A model generated the notes under the pieces. That model ran no database searches. It had not been told where the DNA came from and saw nothing but the letters and a program-made list of their open reading frames with translations. From Candidatus Goldiibacteriota bacterium (GTDB taxonomy: Bacteria; Oederibacteriota; JAAXVQ01), in NCBI GenBank assembly GCA_020052235.1, contig JAGVPM010000005.1, forward strand, positions 1 through 52,527: a stretch of 52,527 nt of DNA, given 5' to 3'. Within the stretch, counting starts at the first letter, position 1. Each line of letters begins with the position of its first letter. Shown here in pieces: positions 45,727 to 52,527 of this stretch. Position numbers and translations under genes: made by a program.

Positions 45727-46671
45727 ATGACTATTGGAATCATGGGCCTGGGCGGTGTGGGCGGCTATTTAGGCGGACACTTGGCGTGGGGCTTGGAACA
45801 TGCCGCAGGCTCCGAAGCACGCATTTGTTTTTTGGCGCGGGGCGTGCATTTGAACGCCATTCAGCGCCACGGTTTGGTTTTAAACACCCCGCAAGCCAAA
45901 CGAATATGCCGGCCGGCTTTGGCGACCGATACCCCTGAAGATTTACCGCTTTTAGACTTGGTGTTGGTATGTGTGAAATCTTATGATTTGCTTCCATTGC
46001 TGGAATCCATTAAACCTAAAATTCATGAACAGACAGTGATTATTCCTTTGTTGAACGGGGTGGATATTTACGAGCGTATCCGTTCGGTAATTTCTGTGGG
46101 AGTGGTTTTACCTGCCTGCATTTATATCGGCTCTCATATCGAGAAACCGGGCGTGGTTACACAAAGTGGCGGCGAAGGGAAAATTTTATTTGGACCAGAT
46201 CCGCGCTATCCGGGGTATGTGCCTATAAAGTGGCAGTGTCTTTTTGACCGGGCCGGTGTCGCCTATCAATGGTTTGCTGACCCTTATCCGGCTATTTGGG
46301 GCAAGTATTTATTTATTGCGGCATTTGGTTTAATCACGGCTTTTTCAGGCGAACCTTTGGGGGTGGTGTTGGAGGATTTGGAATTAAAGGCTTTGACCCT
46401 GGGTATCATGCGGGAAATTGCAGCTTTAGCGGCACGCAAAAGCATCCGGCTTGAACCTGCGGCCATTGAGACGGCGATGGAAAAAGCGCGGGCGTTTCCC
46501 TTTGAGACCAAAATTTCCTATCAGCGGGATATTGAAGCCCAAAAGGTTAAAAACGAAGGTGATTTATTCGGGGACACAATTCTGCGGCTGGGTAGAGAAC
46601 TGGGGGTGGATACATCCATTACCCGGAGTATTTATCAAGGGCTTCAGAGGCGAGTGATCCGGCCGGCCTAA
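45727..46671 (+). CDS. panE: Ketopantoate reductase family protein (2-dehydropantoate 2-reductase)
   Basis: A 314-residue dehydrogenase. It begins with the Rossmann motif GIMGLGGVGGYLGG for NADPH, followed by LVCVKSYD and IIPLLNGVD (conserved Lys and Asn of the family). The helical ApbA C-domain has KYLFIAAFGLITAFSGEPLG (catalytic Lys, substrate Asn replaced by Ala-rich context) and the end region FETKISYQRDIEAQKVKNEGD. PanE reduces ketopantoate to pantoate for CoA synthesis; many paralogues act on other 2-oxoacids. ATG 45727 is chosen since the FAD/NAD fold starts at once; RBS is weak. Confidence 0.82.
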   Translation: MTIGIMGLGGVGGYLGGHLAWGLEHAAGSEARICFLARGVHLNAIQRHGLVLNTPQAKRICRPALATDTPEDLPLLDLVLVCVKSYDLLPLLESIKPKIHEQTVIIPLLNGVDIYERIRSVISVGVVLPACIYIGSHIEKPGVVTQSGGEGKILFGPDPRYPGYVPIKWQCLFDRAGVAYQWFADPYPAIWGKYLFIAAFGLITAFSGEPLGVVLEDLELKALTLGIMREIAALAARKSIRLEPAAIETAMEKARAFPFETKISYQRDIEAQKVKNEGDLFGDTILRLGRELGVDTSITRSIYQGLQRRVIRPA

Positions 46672-46691
46672 GAGAATCCGTGACAAAAAAC

Positions 46692-46720
46692 TTGACCGTG
46701 CCGGCCTAATTTGAGATAGT
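46692..46720 (+). promoter_or_regulatory. Promoter of the lytic transglycosylase
   Basis: TTGACC (46692-46697), 17-bp spacer, GATAGT (46715-46720), giving a leader of about 140 nt that carries a short upstream frame. Confidence 0.6.
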
Positions 46721-46830
46721 GTACGCTCTTTGGAATTGAATGGGAGTTTGACGAGCTATTTTCCCTCGCCTTTTAATTTTTTCCTTATGTTGTGCTCGAA
46801 TTCCTCCTCGGAGTGACTCCGGACAAGCAA

Positions 46831-46869
46831 ATGCATGAATCTGTTTTTTGGGGAAAGGAACGTACGTGA
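46831..46869 (+). CDS. Short upstream frame overlapping the transglycosylase start
   Basis: A 12-codon frame MHESVFWGKERT ends in TGA that overlaps the GTG start of the next gene (GTGA). It has no clear RBS of its own. It may couple translation or be chance. Confidence 0.25.
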   Translation: MHESVFWGKERT

Positions 46870-47699
46870 AGTATTCGACGTGGTTAAAATGGATTTGGGT
46901 TAAATTCATCCTAGTGTCGGCGGCCGGAGTGATTTTGCTCTTTGACACGGCTGCGGTTCAATCCCAAATCACGGTATTTTTGGGCAAGTTGGATTCCATG
47001 CTTTCATTGGAAAAAGACGCGGCAGTGGACCACTTGCGGATTTGGAAGAATAAGGACTATGCCGCCATCAACCAGAGGATTGAAGCCTTGGAAACTGATT
47101 TTCCCAAGGATCTGATCAAAGCGATTGCCTGGTGTGAGAGCGAGTGGAATCATATAGACACGGATGGCCATTTATTTGTAACCGTGAACCGTAAAAAGAG
47201 CGGAAGTGAAATCCGCCATCATCAGATTTCCCTGGATTACGGCATCATGCAAATCAATGAACGCATGGAAAGCTTGAGCCGGAAAGCATGGGATTGGGAA
47301 CGCATTAAAAATGATCCTGAATACAATTTAAGGGCCGGAGTTGCGGTTTTAAAGAGCAAAATTGCTTATATCCATCGGTTAAAACGCCAATCCAATTGGC
47401 GGCAACTTGAATCCCGTTACTGTTTGCAAGGGCATGACGAGTTGGATTTGATGTTAAAAGCCTACAACGGATTTCAGCCTTCCTGGAATTATCCCAAGCG
47501 CATCAAATCTGTGATGCAGGAAAAACCATGGGAAAAGGCCGTTCTGCGGCAATTGTTTTTTGAAGCCAATTGGCCGGACACGATTTTTGTGAAAATTAAT
47601 CCCGCGCGGGAAACGATTATCCCTCGAGTGACTTCAGCGAATTTGGCTCCAGAAATTTCTTTTTACACCTTGGAAATTGCGCAAGCAGGTCAACCCTAA
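46866..47699 (+). CDS. Lytic transglycosylase (SLT family), membrane-anchored
   Basis: A 277-residue protein. Start GTG 46866 is chosen for GAAAGGAA 6 nt upstream; it opens a signal anchor (WLKWIWVKFILVSAAGVILLF). The catalytic Glu is in AIAWCESEWNH, followed after an insert by SLDYGIMQINE, the usual G-[LI]-M-Q-[IL] segment of SLT domains, then an AYNGFQPSWNYPKRI end motif. It cleaves glycan strands to 1,6-anhydro-muropeptides in the periplasm. The insert between Glu and GIMQI (about 30 residues with basic RKKSG) is longer than usual. Confidence 0.88.
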   Translation: MKYSTWLKWIWVKFILVSAAGVILLFDTAAVQSQITVFLGKLDSMLSLEKDAAVDHLRIWKNKDYAAINQRIEALETDFPKDLIKAIAWCESEWNHIDTDGHLFVTVNRKKSGSEIRHHQISLDYGIMQINERMESLSRKAWDWERIKNDPEYNLRAGVAVLKSKIAYIHRLKRQSNWRQLESRYCLQGHDELDLMLKAYNGFQPSWNYPKRIKSVMQEKPWEKAVLRQLFFEANWPDTIFVKINPARETIIPRVTSANLAPEISFYTLEIAQAGQP

Positions 47700-47763
47700 T
47701 TTAAAATTCGGTTTTGGCAAAATTGCCTTTTGAGCATGTGGAGTCGGCGCGCTGAATCACATG

Positions 47764-48771
47764 TCAGGCGGGAATAATATTTTCGTTTTTTTTCTTGATG
47801 ACCACCAAGTAAGTTAATGTGGTCCCCATGTCTATCACAGCAGCCACCGCCTCTTGATTTTCAGTGACTTCAATATAACCATCCACAAAGAAAGGCAGGC
47901 TGATTTTAAAGGTGGTGTTTTGCTTAAATAGTTGCTGTTTAACCATACCGCTTAAAACATTTAGGATTTCCTTCACGGAATCGACCACCATGGCCCACTC
48001 CACGGGTTCTGCGGGTGTCATCTGGAGGAAGGTGCGTGCCAGGCTTTCCAGGCCTGCGGGATTGGACAACAAGCCAATAAGGACGGCATCGTCATCGCCG
48101 ATTAAGGGCATATACGCACCGGCAATGTCATTTTCCGGGAAAGATTTTACAATTTTTTTAACCTGATATTTTTCCATGCCCAAATGGTTGATGGTGAGCA
48201 TAAATGCCGCGGTTAATGATTCGCTTAGCCATTCTTCGGGTGTGCGTTGCGGAACAGCCGGTCCGGTTTCGATAAGTTCCAGAACGTGCGGCGAAGTGCG
48301 AATGACGATTAAAAAGATTTCAGCTCCTGCCAAGATCATTTGGCTGCATGCTGATTCCTGGGATTCAGTTAATTTGATATGGCCTTCCAGGAAAAAAGGC
48401 AGCCCAAGTTTAATTGAGATTTTTGAAGAGGTTAATTGACTTTTAAGCAGCCCGGCGGTTACGTTGACGATTTCCTTGACCGCGTCGGCCATATCCTCGT
48501 TTGGCAGCACTTCGGTATCATCGGCTTGAATGAATTTTTTTGCCAACATTTGACAGGTTTGGGGATCGGAAATCAAACCGACGATGATTTCCTCCTCGGC
48601 GCAGAGCAAGGGCATGTAGGCGCCCATGACATTGGAAACTGGGTAATCCCTTTCCATATTTACCTGCTCCGGGGCAGGCAGGTTTAAGGAAGCCTCAATC
48701 GTTTCAATGAATACTTGCGCGTAATGTTTAAGCCACTCTTTAACACCGAGCATGGTTTGTGGGGTTGTCAT
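47764..48771 (-). CDS. Tandem CheX/CheC-type chemotaxis phosphatase-like protein
   Basis: A 335-residue protein of two related halves. Each half has a GAYMPL segment, a helix with the E-x-x-N motif of CheX (DAVKEIVNVTAG in the first; DSVKEILNVLSG in the second), and a SLPFF/GLPFF-x-x-G-x-I strand. In CheX the Glu and Asn position water for dephosphorylating CheY-P. CheX normally works as a dimer of single-domain chains, so this is a built-in pseudo-dimer. AGGAG precedes the ATG by 6 nt. It follows the GGDEF gene by 85 nt on the same strand. Confidence 0.85.
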   Translation of the reverse strand: MTTPQTMLGVKEWLKHYAQVFIETIEASLNLPAPEQVNMERDYPVSNVMGAYMPLLCAEEEIIVGLISDPQTCQMLAKKFIQADDTEVLPNEDMADAVKEIVNVTAGLLKSQLTSSKISIKLGLPFFLEGHIKLTESQESACSQMILAGAEIFLIVIRTSPHVLELIETGPAVPQRTPEEWLSESLTAAFMLTINHLGMEKYQVKKIVKSFPENDIAGAYMPLIGDDDAVLIGLLSNPAGLESLARTFLQMTPAEPVEWAMVVDSVKEILNVLSGMVKQQLFKQNTTFKISLPFFVDGYIEVTENQEAVAAVIDMGTTLTYLVVIKKKNENIIPA

Positions 48772-48856
48772 GGCAAACTCCTGCTGTGGTCTTTTATCCA
48801 GTAATTTAAGTATCGGGAATCTTTTTGGGAAATTAACCTCAAAATCCGCAGGATAT

Positions 48857-49825
48857 TTATTTCGCGCCGGGGAAGCAGGAAGTTCCCTGGGCTATGCAAT
48901 GGCGCCCGTTCTGTTTGGCACGGTATAAGGCCCGGTCTGCGGCGTCGATCAAACGTTCCTGCGTATTACTTTCATTGGGGAAAGAACCGATTCCCAAGGA
49001 AAGCCCCAACTTGAATTTGAGTTTGGGGAAAGAATACACTTGCCGGATTTTTTTGAATTTTTCGTGCAGGCGTTTCGCGAGATTCAGGGCTTGGAGTGCA
49101 TTGGTCTCCGGCAGAATAACGGCGAATTCATCCCCGCCGTAACGCGCGACCATATCGGTTTGCCGGCAATTAGCTTTTAAAAAAAGCGCCACATCCTTTA
49201 ACAACGTGTCACCCCGGGTGTGGCCGAAGGCATCGTTGTAGGTTTTAAAAAAATCCAAATCCAATAAAAACAGGCTCAGGGGATGGCGGTAACGGACGGC
49301 GCGCTGAATTTCATAGGTTAGGCGTTCGCGAAAATAGCGCCGGTTGTACAAGGAGGTCAATGCATCTTCGTTGGCAAACACCACCAAACGGTCCAAATGA
49401 TCGCTGGGAAGCAATTGCAGGTCTTCGCGGGTCTGCGGATTGGAATCGAGAAAATCCAAGACCGCAACTTTCATGCTTACATCGCGGTTGAGTTTTTTGC
49501 TGATGCTTTTTTTATGCCGTACGATCGTGTTCCAAAGCTTCAAGGCCTGATCAGCCTCGAAATGCTGATGAGTCAGGGCGTATAATAATTCAGTGAAGAA
49601 TTTTCGGCCTTTGCGCAAACGCAGGATTTCCGGTGATTCCCAAAGTTCACGCGGGACTTTTTCGGGGGTTCCGGCATAATAATCCAGCACTGCAATATCC
49701 CGGGAAAGCCAATGGGCAAAATCTTTTTCCTCGGGTTGCATGGTAAGGTCGGAACCGGCTACGGGCAAACCGGTTGCAGTTTTGCGGGCCGGCTTGGCGG
49801 GTTTTGATTTCGTGAGTTTGGCCAT
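48857..49825 (-). CDS. Diguanylate cyclase (GGDEF domain)
   Basis: A 322-residue soluble protein. It has a Lys/Pro/Ala-rich start (about 25 residues), a helical N-terminal domain of unknown type (about 30-150), then a GGDEF domain: DALTSLYNRRYF, LLDLDFFKTYNDAFGHTRGD and the intact ARYGGDEFAVILP active site. An RxxD inhibitory (I-) site is present five residues before it (RQTD). It should make cyclic di-GMP and be feedback-inhibited by it. GGAGG precedes the ATG by 5 nt. It is upstream of the tandem CheX gene, which suggests a link between c-di-GMP and motility. Confidence 0.93.
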   Translation of the reverse strand: MAKLTKSKPAKPARKTATGLPVAGSDLTMQPEEKDFAHWLSRDIAVLDYYAGTPEKVPRELWESPEILRLRKGRKFFTELLYALTHQHFEADQALKLWNTIVRHKKSISKKLNRDVSMKVAVLDFLDSNPQTREDLQLLPSDHLDRLVVFANEDALTSLYNRRYFRERLTYEIQRAVRYRHPLSLFLLDLDFFKTYNDAFGHTRGDTLLKDVALFLKANCRQTDMVARYGGDEFAVILPETNALQALNLAKRLHEKFKKIRQVYSFPKLKFKLGLSLGIGSFPNESNTQERLIDAADRALYRAKQNGRHCIAQGTSCFPGAK

Positions 49826-49996
49826 GAGTACCTCCGGTAAACGCTCGCCTTTGTATTTTTTGAAAAAGACGAAGCGGCATTGCTCAAATGGATATATTAT
49901 CGTAAACTATCAGCAGTTAAGCATCAAGTAGTAATCCTGGCAATTTATGGAAAATAAATTCCGGAATTAACCCCGGCGTTTTTTTGGGAAGTGGGC

Positions 49997-51499
49997 ATGC
50001 ATTTTTCCATTGAATATCTGATTTTAACAGTTGCGATTCTTTTATTGGTTAGCGTATTAACCAGCAAAGCTTCCGGGAAATTCGGTATTCCTGCGCTGCT
50101 ATTATTTCTGGCAGTCGGCATGGCTGCGGGATGGGAAGGCCTGGGCGGGATCCGTTTTCACGACCCGCTGGCCGCCAAATCCATAGGCATACTTGCTTTA
50201 ATTTTCATTATTTTTTCCGGCGGTCTGGATACCCGTTGGGAAAATGTCAAACCCATTGTGTTGCGCGGAATATCCTTGGCTACGGTGGGTGTTTTGGTTA
50301 CTGCCATATTAATCGGTTGGTTTGCCACGGTCACTTTGCATTGGAGTTGGCTGGAGGGCTTGCTGCTCGGCGCGATTGTTTCTTCCACGGATGCGGCCGC
50401 GGTTTTTTCGGTTCTGCGTTCGCGCCGAATCGGTTTGAAGGGGCATCTGCGGCCCTTGTTGGAATTTGAGTCCGGAAGCAATGACCCCATGGCGGTTTTT
50501 TTAACCGTGGGTTTAATCAGCATCATGGGGGCTGACGATAAAAATTTACTGCACCTGATTCCCAGCTTTATTTTAGACATGGGTTTGGGCGCTTTGTTGG
50601 GATATCTCATGCCCAAATTGATGCTGTATGTGATTAATCGCATCAAGCTGGAATACGAAGGCTTGTATCCGGTATTGACCATTGCCTTGGTGTTATTAAC
50701 CTATGCCGTGACTGTTACGGTGCATGGCAATGGTTTTTTGGCTGTCTATATGGCCGGAATGGTATTGGGCAATAGTCGTTTTTTACATAAAAAAACCTTA
50801 AAACGTTTTCATGAAGGCTTGGCTTGGCTCATGCAGATTGCCATGTTTTTATCCCTGGGACTTATGGTGGAACCCAAACAACTGATCCCCTATCTCGGAG
50901 TGGGGTTGCTGATCTCGTTGTTTTTAATTTTAATCGCCCGGCCGGCGAGTGTTTGGCTCTCGCTGCCGACGCGTTTTTTTTCCAATCGGGAAAAAGGCAT
51001 GATTGCCTGGATGGGTCTGCGCGGCGCGGCGCCGATTATCTTGGCCACCTTTCCCATGTTGGCTGGAATTAACCAGGCCAATGTCATGTTTCAACTGGTG
51101 TTTTTCATCGTGGTCACTTCTGTGCTGATCCAGGGCACCACGTTTCCTTTAGTGGCCCGCTGGCTGGGCGTGGATGCTCCCATGAAAGCAAACAATGCTT
51201 ACCCGCTGGAACTCGACGAGGTGGAAGGCATTGATGCGGATATTGTGGATGTGCTGGTGCCGTACAATGCCGAGGTGGTCGGCAAACGGATTTTTGAAAT
51301 CGGCATACCGAAAGATTGCCTGGTGGTGCTGATTTCCAAAGGTGAAGGCTTTGTGATTCCCAATGGAACCACGGTGCTGGATGGCGGGGAAGTGCTTTTA
51401 GTTTTGGCCAACAAAACCGACCTGGCCCAATTACAGCGCATCATCGCCCGTCAGAAAAAGTCTGAACCTCAAGAGGAAGAAGCCCGTCAACGAGAATAG
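49997..51499 (+). CDS. NhaP2-type K+(Na+)/H+ antiporter with RCK_C domain
   Basis: A 500-residue CPA1 antiporter with about 12 membrane helices. The ion-binding region shows SSTDAAAVFSVL and FESGSNDPMAVFL (Asn-Asp pair), with LRGAAPIILATFP in helix 11. The C-terminal TrkA-C/RCK_C domain (about 405-490, VGKRIFEIGIPKDCLVVLISK, LANKTDLAQLQRI) is typical of NhaP2 and of potassium/proton exchange. It maintains cytoplasmic potassium and pH. ATG 49997 follows GGGAAG at good distance; a GTG two codons earlier is the alternative. It is convergent with the next gene (12 nt). Confidence 0.93.
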   Translation: MHFSIEYLILTVAILLLVSVLTSKASGKFGIPALLLFLAVGMAAGWEGLGGIRFHDPLAAKSIGILALIFIIFSGGLDTRWENVKPIVLRGISLATVGVLVTAILIGWFATVTLHWSWLEGLLLGAIVSSTDAAAVFSVLRSRRIGLKGHLRPLLEFESGSNDPMAVFLTVGLISIMGADDKNLLHLIPSFILDMGLGALLGYLMPKLMLYVINRIKLEYEGLYPVLTIALVLLTYAVTVTVHGNGFLAVYMAGMVLGNSRFLHKKTLKRFHEGLAWLMQIAMFLSLGLMVEPKQLIPYLGVGLLISLFLILIARPASVWLSLPTRFFSNREKGMIAWMGLRGAAPIILATFPMLAGINQANVMFQLVFFIVVTSVLIQGTTFPLVARWLGVDAPMKANNAYPLELDEVEGIDADIVDVLVPYNAEVVGKRIFEIGIPKDCLVVLISKGEGFVIPNGTTVLDGGEVLLVLANKTDLAQLQRIIARQKKSEPQEEEARQRE

Positions 51500-51511
51500 A
51501 AAACGTGTTTG

Positions 51512-52390
51512 TCACTTTTCCGCCATGAAGATAAGCTGGCCGCCGTCGCCCAAATAGCCGTGTTTGACGTCGTGATAAAAAAGCACATAGGCGTCTTTAA
51601 AACCGGCCGCGAGGCAATGGTCTAAAATATCCCAGCCGAAATTATGGAAGACCAAAGAGCCTTTTTTTGAAACGGGGTTGCCGTGATATTGCTCTGGCAG
51701 CAGGTGTGTGAGCACGCCGTTCTCCAACCGGGCGCGCGGACGGGTTTGGATTTCCTGGCAGTAAAACGGGATGGAGAAAATCAATTTGCCGTGCGCAGTT
51801 AGGACGCGGGCTGATTCCTGCAGGGCTTTTTCAAAATCAGGAACATGTTCCAAAACATCGTTGGAAACTACTAAGTCAATGGAAGCGTTAGCAAAGCTTA
51901 AGGCCATGGCATCTTCATGCCGTATGCCTTTGATGATTTCGCCGGATTTCTTATCAAACCCCAGATATTCGCTGCCGGTAATGCGGCTGGTTCCAAGGTG
52001 TTGCCGGACTGCTTGAAAAAACGGAGTGACTTGCTCGTAAAGATAAATGTGCGGAGCTTGCGGCCGGTGTTTTTCCACCTCTTGCATCAACCGGCTCATG
52101 ACAAACCGTTGCCGATTGTTCAAGCCGCAGGTTTGGCAAATCAGGCGTTCACGGTAGTTGGGTGTTTTTTGATCCGAGTACAGCCAGTCGATATTAAAAA
52201 CCGAATTACGCCCGCACACTTCGCAAAATCCCGGGAGATACCATTCGCTGCACAAGGAACCGGCCTGGGTCAGCGCATCTTCAATGAAAGTTTTTTGCGT
52301 GCGCAGATCCTGAAGGCCTGTAAGCAGGTTTTCACGGTTTTTGAGTTTGATCACTACGGGTTCCAGCGCCGTCTCGTTCGAAAACAACAT
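51512..52390 (-). CDS. SAM-dependent methyltransferase with N-terminal zinc ribbon
   Basis: A 292-residue protein. A zinc-ribbon-like pair CEVCGRN and CQTCGLNNRQR (about residues 56-97) precedes a class I methyltransferase core. Motif I is degenerate (YLYEQVTPFF). Motif IV/post-II is clear (IDLVVSNDVLEHVPDFEKALQESARVL), followed by GKLIFSIPFY. A C-terminal HNFGWDILDHCLAAGFKDAYVLFY completes the fold. Similar proteins occur in polysaccharide clusters and methylate sugars or glycan ends. No glycosyltransferase is in the window. GGAGGAGG precedes the ATG by 5 nt. Confidence 0.87.
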   Translation of the reverse strand: MLFSNETALEPVVIKLKNRENLLTGLQDLRTQKTFIEDALTQAGSLCSEWYLPGFCEVCGRNSVFNIDWLYSDQKTPNYRERLICQTCGLNNRQRFVMSRLMQEVEKHRPQAPHIYLYEQVTPFFQAVRQHLGTSRITGSEYLGFDKKSGEIIKGIRHEDAMALSFANASIDLVVSNDVLEHVPDFEKALQESARVLTAHGKLIFSIPFYCQEIQTRPRARLENGVLTHLLPEQYHGNPVSKKGSLVFHNFGWDILDHCLAAGFKDAYVLFYHDVKHGYLGDGGQLIFMAEK

Positions 52391-52456
52391 GACCCCTCCT
52401 CCGGGATGTAACCTGCCTGCTTACTAGATGTAGTGTTTCTTAAATGGCTTTACATT

Positions 52457-52527
52457 TGTCATTGCGAGCAAAGCGAAGCAATCTCGCTTTTTCGGAGCGT
52501 TTAGAGCTTAAAAACAGATTGCTTCGT
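52457..52527. repeat. Second copy of the CATTGCGAG inverted-repeat element (cut by the window end)
   Basis: TGTCATTGCGAG at 52457 continues to GCAATCTC (52478-52485); an opposite arm AGATTGCTTCGT ends the window (52516-52527). The structure is the same two-arm inverted layout as at 29511-29639, with the arms in reversed order. Confidence 0.75.

Noticed and set aside
46706-46948. Minus-strand 80-codon frame over the transglycosylase leader
   Set aside because: It overlaps the promoter and start of the plus-strand gene and has no RBS or known motif.
47716-47731. GGCA-AAAT-TGCC followed by TTTT as a terminator between convergent genes
   Set aside because: The stem is only four to five base pairs, so it is too weak to call.
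1-52527. tRNA, rRNA, prophage or transposase genes
   Set aside because: None found on inspection. The only mobile-element sequence is the intron tail at the left edge and non-coding repeats.

Overview
The window reads as a chromosomal segment of a Gram-negative-type, probably environmental bacterium of near-balanced base composition. Lipoproteins, a phosphate-selective-type porin, an outer-membrane beta-barrel with C-terminal Phe and periplasmic binding proteins indicate two membranes. The most distinctive gene is a 14.9-kb open reading frame (4,967 codons, 4066-18969) with a signal-anchor start. Giant genes of this kind are known from Omnitrophota and relatives in the PVC group, so that is my tentative placement; it is an inference and no rRNA, tRNA or marker gene is present to test it.

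Layout. 1-99 is the 3' end (domains V and VI) of a group II intron lying against the stop codon of a CoA-disulfide-reductase/rhodanese fusion (minus strand). htpG follows on the plus strand. The giant gene (4066-18969) has its own consensus promoter. It encodes a signal anchor, a domain resembling the ChaN/TIKI fold, two diverged copies of a 1.4-1.7-thousand-residue module (helical repeats ending in a four-helix membrane block), a unique spacer module between them, and a unique C-terminal region of about 800 residues. An alpha/beta hydrolase follows 39 nt later.

20-27 kb holds a CuA-type cupredoxin lipoprotein, a nitronate monooxygenase, and a minus-strand operon porin - PhnD-like binding protein (frameshifted) - chemoreceptor - DUF134 regulator, which looks like an oxyanion-sensing chemotaxis unit. 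27-32.5 kb has an ABC exporter with a GNAT acetyltransferase, then SpmA-SpmB-LD-carboxypeptidase and a QueG-like iron-sulfur protein. 32.5-36.5 kb has a GbsR-type regulator and a small membrane protein sharing a 23-bp operator-like site, a cupin remnant, an MFS exporter, a BtrH-like protein and a fragment of an alkyltransferase-like gene beside a long inverted repeat.

36.5-44.4 kb has a metallo-beta-lactamase-fold lipoprotein with a possibly leaderless transcript, a beta-barrel protein with a textbook terminator, a SpoIIAA-like protein, then a plus-strand run: exported protein, papain-family peptidase, rubrerythrin-VIT1 iron transporter (frameshifted), V4R-like protein and small membrane protein. 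44.5-52.5 kb has a glutamate-racemase homologue lacking one catalytic cysteine, a small acidic protein, ketopantoate reductase, a lytic transglycosylase, a GGDEF - tandem CheX pair, a NhaP2-type antiporter and a zinc-ribbon methyltransferase.

Recurring themes are envelope maintenance and signalling (chemoreceptor, CheX, GGDEF, V4R). Several genes are damaged (two single-base frameshifts, two remnants). Dispersed palindromic repeats lie at 3934, 24566, 29511 and 52457.
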